A stretch of DNA of 64,000 bases from Pipra filicauda (lineage: Eukaryota; Chordata; Aves; Passeriformes; Pipridae), in NCBI RefSeq assembly GCF_003945595.2, contig NW_024104332.1:1860001-1924000 (forward strand). Direction: 5' to 3'. Numbering within the stretch: position 1 is the first letter of the stretch; each line of letters opens with the position of its first letter. The position numbers were made by a program, and so were the translations under genes. Below are positions 48,501 to 60,250 of the stretch, one piece after another. The notes under the pieces are model-generated. The model made no database searches. It was not told where the DNA came from and saw nothing but the letters and a program-made list of their open reading frames with translations.

Positions 48501-50000
48501 TAGCTCAATATCTTCTGTAGTTGTAATTGCCATGGATTACCTTGCTAACAGAGAATTTTAAAAGGCCTTGCTTTTTCAAATACTCTTTCAGAGTTAAAAC
48601 ATCTTGCACATTACATCATAAGGTCCAGGTTCTTTTATTTTTGTTTCTTAAACGTTTATATATGCTTTGGAAAACATTTCAAGGATTGCTTTTACAACTC
48701 TTTTTGACTAAATACATTAATTAAACTAGAAAAGTAAAATATAGAACACCAGTAGAATCTTTAAGAAATTTAATCCACTTTTCTACTGCCCTTTGTAATC
48801 ACAGAAGAACATTCCTGATTTTAAAGGTCTGAGAGAGTCTGTACATCAATTACAAGGGGCAACAGACTTCAGATTTTCCTTGGTCAAGGCACTGTATAAA
48901 ATTAACCATAAATGCATCCTTGCTGTTGTCCTCTGCCTCAAGTTTAGATAACAGACCCCAAACCATAATCATTGCCTCTCTGAATCAAGTTAATACAGCA
49001 GAGAGTGAAAGTGCAGAGAGATAGGTCATGCCCTCAGCTGCTGTGAATTGCTGCTCCACTGAGGTCAGGCATCCTTACCAAGCTCTACAGGACCAAAATC
49101 TGGCCTGAAATCCTTTCATTTTATTAATATATAATGCTACTGTCACAGTTCTTAGAAATGCTGGTGATGGAGCAGGTCTGTGCGGTGCTGGCGGCTGTGA
49201 AAATACAGCCTTGATCCCTCACAGGAGATCTGAGTGTTGTTTGCTCGGGAGACCAAAGCACTGGGGGAAAACAGGGACTTGCTAAAAGTCCGTGGAAGCA
49301 GGGAGACGGTGGTACCAGTGGATGCTCAGGAGGCCTAGACCTGCACCCTTGTTAAGGAAGGTGAGACATCCCATCGGGGCAAGCCAAGACACTCCCAGAG
49401 TGCTGTGCAGCAAAGGTGTGATGATCCACACTCAAACTGACGTTACAGGTTCTGGCCTGGCTATGCCCTGACCTGAGCACATAACTAAACACACTGCAAA
49501 TTTGGACAAAACCAAAAATAAATTATAAGAGTAGACAGAGTGTGATAAATTCTACAATAAAACCCAAACCAGTTGGTTTTTTCCCACTTCCTTTGACTGC
49601 TCTATTTAGCAGGAAACAAAAGTTTTTTAAAAGGAGGTGAATTAAACTATAGTTTGATTGCATTGAGACAGAAGGCCTCAGAGAAGGGTTTCTGGGAAAG
49701 AAGAGTTTGATTTTTAAGTTCCTGCACCACCTGCTATCAGTGACAAGAAATGAGATGTTAGTTTTATGAGCAAAATGTCAAACTCTGGTTTTTTCTCACC
49801 TAAAACACCAAAGAAAGAATAGTTACAGCATTCAGTTTGGTAGATCTAAAACCTCACGTTCGGAGGTATTTACATCATTTTGGTTCAGTTTACCAGCAAA
49901 GATACATTATTTCTGGTGTCTCTTTTCTAGGGACATTCGAGTTAAAAAAAATTAAATATTTCTTTTTCCACTGTTTCACACATCAGTCCTAACCATAAAA
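45554..50000. other. Unique non-coding DNA
   Basis: No gene recognised. A GC-rich, CpG-bearing patch at about 49.15-49.42 kb stands out from its AT-rich surroundings but has no long frame or recognisable repeat ends. Confidence 0.5.
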
Positions 50001-52320
50001 TAGATGGATGACAACTTTATGGACCAGGCCGTAAGGGAACCGACTCAGAAAAATGTTCTCCTTGATCAGCTGTTTTTCAACAGAGTGGATCTCATGAGAG
50101 AAATGGAGATTCACGGCTGTCTTGGCCACAGCGACCACGAAATGATTGAGTTTAAAATCCCTGTTGACAGGAGGAAAAGTGCCAGCAAAACCTCAAGTCT
50201 GGACACGAGGAGAGCAGACTTCAGGCTGCCCAGGGAATTAGTAAGTAAGATGCCCTGGAAAAATGTTTTCCCATGTCCTGGGGTGCATCAGTGCTGGTCA
50301 CTTTTCAAACATCACCTCCTGAGGGCACAGGAGCAGGCAATTCCCAAATGTTGGAAGTCAACCAGGTGAGGCAGAAGGCCAGCTTGGCTGAGCAGGGACC
50401 TTCTCTTGGAAATAAGAGAAGCAATAAGGAAAAAAAGGATGGTGTATGCCCAGTGGTAGCAAGGCCAAGTGACATGGGAAGAATTCAGAGATGCAGCTTG
50501 CTATTGTAGGGAGAAAATTTATGCGGCCGAAGCTCAACTGGAGTTGAAGCTGCCAGAAATATGGGGGACAATAAAAGGAGATTTTTCAAGTGTATTAATG
50601 GTAAGAGGCAGTGTAAAAATATCATCAGCTTGTTACAGGATGGGGTTGGTCACCTCACAGACAGGGGCAGAGACAAGGCAGAGGTGTTTAATGCTTTCTT
50701 TGCCTCTGTCTTCAACACGGATGATGGACCAAGGGGGCTCAGTGCCCTAAGCTGGAGGACCATGACTGTGAGAATGATCAACTCTGTCAACCCTGAAATT
50801 GTGTGGGACCTGCTGCTCCAGCTGGATGCCTACAAACCTATGGGGCCTGATGGGATTCATCCCAGAATCCTTAAAGAGCTGCTGATATCATTACACAACC
50901 TCTCTCGATGTTTTTTGAGCAGTCTTGGGAATCCAGAGAGGTCGCAGCTGACTGGAAGCTGGCTAATGTTGTCCTGATTTTCAAGAAGGGTGAGAAGGAG
51001 GACCCCAGAAACTACAAGCCTGTCAGTCTGACTTTAGTACCCAGTAAAGTTATGGAGAAGATTATTCTGGGAAGTATGGAAAAACACCTCAGACTACACT
51101 GTCATCAGTCACAGCCAGCAAGGCTTCATGAGAGGAAAGTCCTGCTTATCAAACCTGATTTCCTTCTCTGACAAGGTAACCCACCTAGCTGATCACAGGA
51201 AGCCAGCTGATGTAATCTTTTGAGGTTTCAGTAAAGCTTTCAGTAGTGACTCTCACAGGATCCTTCTGCACAAAATGTCCAGCCCAGAGCTGGATAAACA
51301 CATCATGTGGTGGGTGAGCAATTGGCTCATCAGACTGGCCACCTGTCACTATGGGGTTCTGCAGGGCTCCATCTTGGGCCCTGTGCTCTTCAGCATCTCA
51401 CAAATGACTTGGACGCAGGACTGGAAGGGACACTGAGCAAGTTTGCAGATGACACAAAACTGGGAGGAGCTGTTGACTCCCTTGAAGGCAGGGAGGCCCT
51501 GCAGAGAGACCTCAACAAATTAGAGGGCTGGGCAGTCACCAACCATGGGAAGTTCAAGGGAAGTGCCAGATTCTGCACCTGGGATGGGGCAATCCCAGAT
51601 GTATGGACAGACTAGGGAATGAGATGCTGGAAAGCAGTGCCAAGGAGAGGGACCTGGGGGTCCTGGTCAATGGCCAGTTGGCCCTGAGTCAGCAGTGCCC
51701 TGGCAGCCAGGAGGGCCAACCATGTCCTGGGGGGCATCAGGCAAAGCATCGCCAGCCAGTCGAGGGAGGGGATTGTCCTGCTCTGCTCTGACCTGGGGCG
51801 GCCTCACCTGGAATATTGTGGCACTTCTGGGCACTGAAACATAAAAAAGATGTTGAGCCATTAGAGAGCATCCAAAGGAGGGCATCGAAGATGGTGATGG
51901 GCCTTGAGGGGAAGCCATGTGAGGAGTGACTGAGGGCACTTGGTCTGTTCAGCCTGGAGGAGACTGAGGGGAGACCTCACTGCAGTTACAACTTCCTCGT
52001 GAGGGGAAGAGGAGGGGCAGGCACTGATCTCTGCTCTGTGGTGACCAGTACAGAACCCGAGGGAATGGCCTGAAGTTGTGTCAGGGGAGGTTTAGGTTGG
52101 ATATTAGGAAGAGGCTCTTCACCCAGAGGGTTGTTACGAGCTGGAACAGGCTCCCCAGGGCAGTGGTCACAGTACCAAGTCTGACAGAGTTCAAGAAGTG
52201 TTTGGATGACACTCTCAGGCACAGGGTGTGACTCTTGGGGATGGTCCTGTGCAGGGCTGAGGGTTGGACTCGGTGATCCTTGTGGATCCCTTCCAACTCA
52301 GCATATTCTCTGATTCTGTA
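50001..52320 (+). pseudogene. CR1 LINE, 5'-truncated and broken ORF2 (endonuclease plus reverse transcriptase)
   Basis: ORF2 of CR1 encodes an APE-type endonuclease and a reverse transcriptase that copy the element into new sites. This copy starts within the endonuclease: the frame 50004-50369 has GCLGHSDHEMIEF, with the catalytic SDH at residues 43-45 (50130-50138). After a degraded linker, the frame 50561-50977 has the RT opening block with KPMGPDGIHPRILKELL. It shifts near 50.92 kb to a frame with ADWKLANVVLIFKKG and YKPVSL. A TGA at 51221 interrupts the block before FSKAF, and the catalytic FADDTKLGGA survives at 51442. A further stop lies at 51613, and the C-terminal thumb region continues to about 52.2 kb in mixed frames. 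The 3' end is TGATTCTGTA at 52320. At 2.3 kb it is about half of a full CR1 and cannot be active. Confidence 0.95.
51442..51453 (+). other. Reverse transcriptase FADD catalytic motif
   Basis: TTTGCAGATGAC encodes F-A-D-D, the metal-binding motif of the CR1 reverse transcriptase. It is intact although stops lie before and after it. Confidence 0.9.
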
Positions 52321-55300
52321 ATAACAAAAAGTGGGAAACAATGTACTCTTCTTACTTGCAGAAGCTGTGCATTGAAGTTCTCCATGTTGACACAAGCATC
52401 AAGTGGAAACATATTAATGCCAGATAATTTCTGATTTTAATATTTCTTTTCCCTTTTCTTTAACTAAATAAAATAAATAAAGGCATCAAAGCAAAGGACA
52501 TACAATGACAAGATCCTGGAGAAGAAGAGTAAAAACTATCCCTCCAGCTTTTGTAGCTGCAGCTGCCAGAAAAGACACACTGGCAACATTTAAAGTGAGG
52601 GGTGAGATTCTCCCATGAATAGAGCAGTACATGCTCAGCAGAGTTCTCATCACATCTGTCCACCGCTATTCCTCCCTCGTGTGCCAGGCTACCCAGTCCA
52701 AGACCTGCTTAGCTCTTGCCAGGAGATACTGTTCCCCAAGGAATTTCCTTCAGTTGTCAGTGGCTCTCATTCAAAGGCAAGCTGTTGTCCATGAAATCTG
52801 AACAGCAGTTGCTCAATTCCCCACACATCGGTTGTGTCCGATCCAGCTTCTTAATTCACCCCCAAGTGCAGTTTCTCCAGCTGAACAAAGCAAGGTTCTG
52901 CCTGCTGGAGCTCTCGAGCACAATGCTGGGGTTCAATGTCCCCGGAAAACTTCCTGAATGTGTGAAGGAATCACTGGAACAGCTCACCAGAGACTGGAGC
53001 TGCTAAAGGAGCATGTCAGATCCAACTTGTAACATAATGCAGGGAACAATGAATATTTTCAAGCAAGCCAGAAACTTTTTTGAAAATCTTCATTCTCTAA
53101 AATACCTAAAGGTATTGACTAAGTGCATTTCATAAATCACTTCTTGGGGTCCCCGGGACACACCAGGGATGGATTATATTTGCTATTGTCATGCCCCACT
53201 CTTTTAACCTTAAGTCCTGACAATATGAAGGGTAGATAGGGATGGATAGATCAGGAAGAAGGAGCAGAGCAGATGTAAATGAACTTCCCACAAAACTCCA
53301 GCATAGTTAGATCAAGTACTTTTGTTTGTAAAGTAATGAGCATAGAAAGAGAACGTCCTACTTTTCCTGTCTTGCAAGGGCCACAGGAGAGGGAAGGGGA
53401 GCAGACTGGCATTGCTGCAGGATTCCCCATGGCTGAGGAAGAAGGCAGCAAAGGGGCCTCAAGAAAGACACAGAAGAAATTCCTAGTACAAGCAGTGACA
53501 AAATAATCTTTCACCAGTGATTGAAAGAAAAATCTCAGTTCTGAAGGACACAGAAATAGCTAGGAAAGGACAGTCTTATTAGGAGGTATAAGATATGCAT
53601 ATTCAATGAAAAAAATCAATAACAGGGTTACTCCATTTACCACAGCCTCGAGGCTAGAGTTACTTAAGTACACAGAATTTACCAAGATTATTTCATTGAT
53701 ACAGTACTTGATCAGTAATTCAATTACGATGCACAAGCTTACATCAAACAGCTCGACATTGAGAAGATCTCTTTGGCATATTTCCCAAAAGTGAGCCTTC
53801 ATGCATCTTTCATATGGCCAATATAATTAAATTTGCGTGTACGTGTAGCAGAACAAGCACTTTAAGTAATAGGACATAATCCTAACAGCAGTTATTCCTT
53901 TTTTAAAAAAAAGAAAGAGAAAAAAGCGCTTCACTCCGTGACAAAAAAAAGAAAGCATGGAAGGAGAGAAGAAAAGACAGAAGTGAGAACATACCATGCA
54001 CTGACAGTAATGAGGACCTGTCCAAAGGCTGCAATGGAGCATGGATATCCTTACACTGCACCAGGATAAGCTTTACTAGGCCAAGAAGCCTGTGATAACC
54101 AAACATCCTGTGTCTCCCTGTGACTCTCCCAGGCCCCTGTAGGTCTGTAAAGCTGCTCTTCCCTGAAGCGTGGCTTTGCACAGCCTCACCCTCCCCTGGT
54201 CCCAGGCATGCTCCAGCCCTGCACGTGCTTTGACATGCCTCCCCTGGACAACAGCCAAAACATGTAAAAAAGCAAAAAGGAGCTCAGAGACGCCAATTCA
54301 AGGTTCCAGTTGCCTATTCCTTTCTCAGAATGTCAGTCCAGTGTATTTCAACAGAACTGTAACTTACAATCTTAACTGAGTTAAATTCTGGCAGGAAAAC
54401 TATTAAATTTCAATCTAGTTGAGGAAACAGAGATTTATTTGATACATATTCTGTTTTAGCAATGCTGCACTTAGGTGGTTAGAATTTAATGGGAATATAT
54501 TCCTCCAAAGTCCTCCCATCTGGATTATATCATCTTTACTATGAGGCCTTTGTCTGCCAATCTGTACACCTGAAAGTGATTTCACTACTTTCATCCAATG
54601 AACTAAATCTTCTCTTTCCCTTTTCTTTGGGGTGTATTTGCTCTCTTTTCCCCCCCTTAAGGCAAAGGGTGAGCAGAGGGTTAATAATAATGAAAATCTG
54701 CACGTAATACTTATGACAACCTTTGGTTTTAAAGGTCACACTTGATAAAATTTATAAGGGCTAAAGTGCTCATAAATTTTACAACCTACTGCACACTTGC
54801 AAATTTATATACATAGTAAGAACCCAGTCACCCACGTAGCTGCAGCAGTTTGAGATGTACAGTCCCCGTTAAGTAGATGGCTTGTTCAATATTGCCTGTG
54901 ACTATGGGAGATGTCTACAGTCATATTTGTTTCCAGATTATTACATGCAGTAATGTAGTCATGGGGCTGAAACATTACGGGCAATTTTTCCTCTGTCTTG
55001 CTTGTATGATTCTCTTCACTAAGCACAGTGAAGGAAAAAGGACTAAGCTATGAGTAAGGATTGTGGTGATCTACCATGCTGAAACATAGGAGCCACTTTC
55101 ACGGGCATGCCGTGGCTGTTCTCACACTTCCCTTGCCTCCTTGTCTGAACCTCAACGGCCTGAACAGGAAAAATCAATATATACACTAGGACTTTTAAAC
55201 CACGGGTTTAGTTCCAGCATCCTGCAGTAGCCTTCCCAAAACTCCTGCAAGTCAAAGAAGTTATCAGGGACAGACTAGATGCACTCTCCTTTCTGTTTTT

Positions 55301-56543
55301 ATTTTGCAGAGGTCTTTAACAATATTAAATGCAAAATTTTAGAGTAACACTTCAGTGTATGCCATGCAATGATCTCCTCCAGGCAAGCTTATAATGGGCT
55401 GTAAGGACAACCACGAAAGGATTTGAAAGACCCAGACTCTTGATGGAGCCAGTACACACCAGCTTCTCTAGAGCAAAGCATGAGAAGTGCTGCAGAAAAA
55501 GATTCTGCAAGAAAATTTTCTTCCTTATGAAAGAACTTTATTCCTTTGCCAAATTGTTCTGTAGCCTAAACCATGAGGGCTGCCCCTCCAAAATCTCCCT
55601 GGGTTCTCGCATTTTCACTACTAAACATTTTCTTATTCATAAAAGAAAAAAAAAATATTCTCCTTATTTTGCTAGAAACTGGCTAGCCAAGATATCTGAT
55701 GGCCCTGAGTTCTGCCAGGTAACACTGAGACAGCATCCCTAGTCAGCAAGTTTAAAGAACTCTATTTTTCCTTATTGATCTCCTGTATTCTCCAGGCAAA
55801 ATGCTTGGTATGTCTGTGTACCACAGATATGAAGGAGGTATTGCTGGGAAGAGCAAGGATCACAAACTTCCCAAACCTCAGAACATTTATTAAGTGAAAC
55901 AAGTAAGATAATACCTTCATATATCTATATTTCTCATCTGTAGAATAGGTATAATTATTCCTCAATGGGTATAAGCCTGGTAACTATTCCTAGTCTACTC
56001 TGAGTCTTGCCAGTCCATAATAAAGACCCCTAGGTGAATAATATGGGCTAGCCATGTAATATTTACATCTAGAACAATTTGAGAGAGAATTACTGTAAAA
56101 TGTATCATATTCTACTGTCCCTATTAAAATCCTCCTTTCAGGGGATTTTTGTCCCTGAGATCTGAAGCACAGCAGTACTCCACTGTTATTACAGGAAGGC
56201 AATAATTAGTTCATTAGCAGGGTTCACAGAAATGACCCCAGTATCACCTTTTCTTTCTGTTTGGCACAGGCACGTTTTAAGCTGTGTGCATCTTGTTTCC
56301 TAAGAAGCCAGAGACACCGTATGATATCCAGCAGATGGAACAGTGCAGTGGTAGGGCCTGTGCCTTTCACGTTCTCAAAGTAAGACATAAATCAGTGCCC
56401 TGAACTCACAAAGTGCTGGGATCAGAATGATGGTCAGAGACAAGGGCTCCTCATTTAACTGGTGATGTGTGGGGCTGTACTGCCTTTATGTTTTCTGGTA
56501 CTAGAGAGAACCAATCAAAGGCCCAAGAGTTTGCTGGGTCCAG

Positions 56544-56563
56544 TGGGCCAGAGCACTGGCCCA
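56544..56563. repeat. Perfect 8-bp inverted repeat
   Basis: TGGGCCAG and CTGGCCCA are exact reverse complements around AGCA. It lies in a GC-richer patch with overlapping short frames. Confidence 0.85.
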
Positions 56564-59500
56564 GTCTCCAGAGCACTGCGAGGAGGAGAAGACGACCTGC
56601 AGACATTTATTCCTTTCGCATATGTCCTGTCTGTGCAGGAGCAGGGCAGGCTCTCTCTCCTGTGGTAGGTTTGTGTGCAGCCCAGTACCAAGGCACTGCA
56701 GGCTCAGCTGCAAAACACATGCATAGCAAACTATGCTGGATCCCACTGTGCTGTAGAGTGAAAGTAAACCAAAATCTTCCAAAATCACTGGTGATCTCAG
56801 ACCATATCTGTTCCTGTATTTCTCACCAGACATCCCTTAGAAGAAAGTGACTTCAGAAAGCACAAGCACCCAGAAGTGGCAAATCAGACATTTGAGCACA
56901 TCTCTCCACAGACATGTGAAGTGGAGGCAACCCAACATCACTGATCATGAAAGCATAAGAAGATCCAGTATATGGTCAGGCCAAAGATTTGCTCCCATTA
57001 CCCTTCCTTCAGGAGAGGCCACAAAAATCTCAAGCTAGGAAATAATAAATAACCCAGTCACCCTACCCTCCACCCTTCAGCAAACAGTTTCTTCAGCCTG
57101 TAGCTTCACATTACAGAGATCCTGCTGACACAGCCAGATGAAAGAGCCTGTCCTCTCCATCCATATCCACCATGTCGCACTGTTGTGCAGCAAGACTGTC
57201 CTATAGTGTTCATAAAACTGTGCCATAAACAGGCAGGAAAAAATATCTCTTCAGAAGGATGTAAAGAGCCAAGAAAAAGTAAGATGCGTTGTTCGTATTT
57301 TTGGTTTTTGATGTGGTATCATATGTGTTTGTGACAGCAAACCTGAGCTCATTGCAGTAGGGGTGATGAAAATGGAGTGGGAACCAGCAGGAATTCTCCA
57401 GGTTGATATGGTCCTTGCATGCTCTGAATGACGCAATTAAAGCCCTATTTTTTCTTCAGAAAGTGAAATCTGTGCCATGGTAGGAGGGGCCTGACCACAA
57501 CCACATAAATGAGAGGACAACAGTCTATGGCAGTGATAACTGTACCTGCCAAACTTACACCACAGCAACAAAATACTGCCCCTGCTTTTACTAGCTGGTT
57601 GTAATGCAAGTGATGCCACCCAATAAAAAGTCCCAGATATGGGAGCTCATAGCTCACGTCCTGGTCAATGTTATCTTGAGTCCATCACAATGGCAGCATA
57701 CCTTTCAAGGAAATTGACCCCATCACTTGTAAAAAGAAAGGAAAGCCTCCCTCCTGATGTATTTTTAAAGGGTTTAAGACACTGTGTCTCAGATTTAAAT
57801 CAAAATGTCTAGATGATACTTAATTTCAGGCTCCCTCTGTGAGCTCCTCACCTCCCTCCCAGGGAGCAGCTGCTCCACATGGATTTGCAGCACAATGTTG
57901 AACTTTTTGTTGTACTCCAGCTTACACCTAGCTGAAAAGGGTCACAGCACAGGAAAGCTTTGCTCAGCAGCCCTCCCAGCAGGGCCATGATGAAGGACAC
58001 GCTCCCAAGCTGACAGGGCTAAGCTCCCTCCTCTCCAAGAGCACATACCCAGTTCTCTCATGAATGGGGCATCCCTGCTCTTTATCACACCTCCCAGCTT
58101 GAGGACTCTCATGCACCAGCACCCAGGGAAGTGCCCCTTCTGCACAAATAACAAATAACTACTCAACTGTTCATTGTTAACAAGCCGAAAACAAAGACTT
58201 ACAGAACTCGAGCTGTCCTGGGGCCTACATATTTTAACTGCTGGGCCCTGCATCTCTGCCTAATGTGTCACACTGGGACTCAGGACCTCATTGTAGCCTG
58301 GAACAAAACAAGGAAAAGTCTACTGAGTCCCATCCCCAGCGGAGGGAATGTGCTGAAATCAGCCTTTGACAATGGGCTGCAGAGAGAAAGCCATTCCAAC
58401 CACAAGATAGCCACCCAGCTGCACTGCTTGCTGACCTTTCCAGGTAAGCCAGGTACTACAATTTGTACTGTTAGCCATGTAGCATTTGAACATATGCTTC
58501 CCACGCTGCACTGAACCCCACTGTGCTCTATAATCACTCCATTTGCAGGAGTGCAAACCTCAGCTAGTGCACAGTTTGCGCATTAAGCTCAGAGTCGTTG
58601 GTGTGACAGTATCTGTCTCTACGACTGTTAACTGAGCGGTCAGATTCCCAGAGATGTGAATATGCTCCAAGCAAAGCCTTAAAGCAAGGATAGGCTGCTC
58701 TATATGATGCTCAGCAAAGCACGCAGTCTTATATTAATGTCCTTCCCAGCTACCACCCATTTAGCAGTTGCTCCTTTGCTGCAGGAGCACAAAGAGGGAG
58801 TCAACTTATTTCCTGCAAGGTACACACAGGCTATTGCAGCTTAGTGGCTGTGAGGTCACTCACTCAGCACCACAGCCACATCTGGAGGCCAAGGACGGGG
58901 ACAGCAGCCTTAGGACTTTATAATTCCAGCTTTTGCCAAGCATTAACTGCTTCTACGATAAGCGAGAAGCAGGTAAGATGGGGCAGTAATTCAGTGAGAG
59001 TCCCATAAGTCAAGCTAGCAGGCAGCATGATCACACTGTGGTTGTGCTTACTGTCCAAGACAAGGGAGCCAGGCAAAAAAAGCAACCACAGCTCAAAAGG
59101 CAATTTCCTTCTATTTAAAAATAAATACAGAAGACTAATTTAAGTTCTTAAATTAACAGGTTTTCTCCTCAGGATTGGATCCAATATCACATGGTTTGTT
59201 TGCAGATATCTAAACTAACGATCCTTCAAAAACCAGCTTCCTGGGGCATCATATTGCAATGCAGAGCAGTGCCTGGGAAGCCACCCTGCCCGCCACAGCT
59301 GGGCCTCTGCTGAGCCCACCACCACATAAGCAGTCCCACATGCACCCAGATTTGCATAAAAGGAGTAGTTATCAGCAATTAGGCTTGCAAAGGCAAAATT
59401 CTTCAAGGCCGCTTTACAACTAATGACAGATGTAGTATTCCCAAGTTTAAGCTATAATTTATTCTTATCCTGGGCAGAAACATAAGGAAAACACATTGTG

Positions 59501-60017
59501 CATTTTGCAAAGCCTCTCATTTAGGCATCTGAAAAATAATAAAAAGGGGGAAGGAGGGAAGGTGAACAGGGACTAAAAGAAAGAATAAACTGCAGGCACA
59601 GAGCCAGAATTTAATATTCAGCAATGGTGACAAATATCCAAACTGATTTGCTCCTGAACAAGTCAACTTTTACCTGTTACTCACACCAGAGGATTCCAGC
59701 ACCCCATATTTCCCAGCTGTACTGTTCCTTCAGGGTTTAATCACAGGTAACAATCACAGTGTGCAGACTAACACAGCTGCATTACAAATTAGCAGATCAA
59801 ACCTGACCAGCCTGAGAGGGAAGTGAAGAAGGGATTGTAGCAAAGGGTAAACCCATTACCATCTAGGACATGAAGCATCACTCTCTTCTCATGCTTCCTC
59901 CGCCTCTGCCATAAACCCAGCACTAGAGGCTGAAAAGCCACCACAGTCTGCAGGATGATCCTGTGGCTCTGGGTGCCAGGACATCCTGGACCTGGTGAAA
60001 GTCCCTCACACCTTGCC

Positions 60018-60073
60018 TGCAATTCCAGTTCTCCTCAATGCAATTCCAGCTCTCCTCAATACCACTCCAGCTC
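60018..60073. repeat. 21-bp tandem repeat, about 2.6 copies
   Basis: Units begin TGCAATTCCAG at 60018 and 60039, each ending CTCCTCAA and 20 of 21 identical, with a partial third copy starting TACCACTCCAGCTC. As the unit is a multiple of three it leaves an open frame, but there is no sign of a gene. Confidence 0.85.
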
Positions 60074-60149
60074 AGTATGCAAAGCTTGTGGCAGAAAAGG
60101 TGAGTGAACTGTGCCAGAAATTTCTGCAGCAGCTGTTGCGTGTTGCATG

Positions 60150-60250
60150 TAATCATAGGATAATTCAGGCTGGAAGTGACCTCAGGAGGTCTCTAGCCCA
60201 ACCCCTGCTCAAACAGGGTCAGCAACAATTTATTACGAGGTTGCTCAGAG
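60150..60250 (-). repeat. CR1 LINE 3' end fragment, minus strand
   Basis: The segment reads AATCATAGGATAATTCAGGC, then TGGAAGTGACCTCAGGAGGT and CTAGCCCAACCCCTGCTCA, the reversed CR1 3' terminus. It fades into unrecognised sequence after about 60250. A very short, old copy. Confidence 0.75.

Larger units (their letters stand above)
52321..60149. other. Mostly unique non-coding DNA
   Basis: No gene is identified with confidence. It includes the open frame 52716-53006, discussed as a finding, a perfect 8-bp hairpin at 56.54 kb and a 21-bp tandem repeat at 60.02 kb. No transposon ends recognised. Confidence 0.5.
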
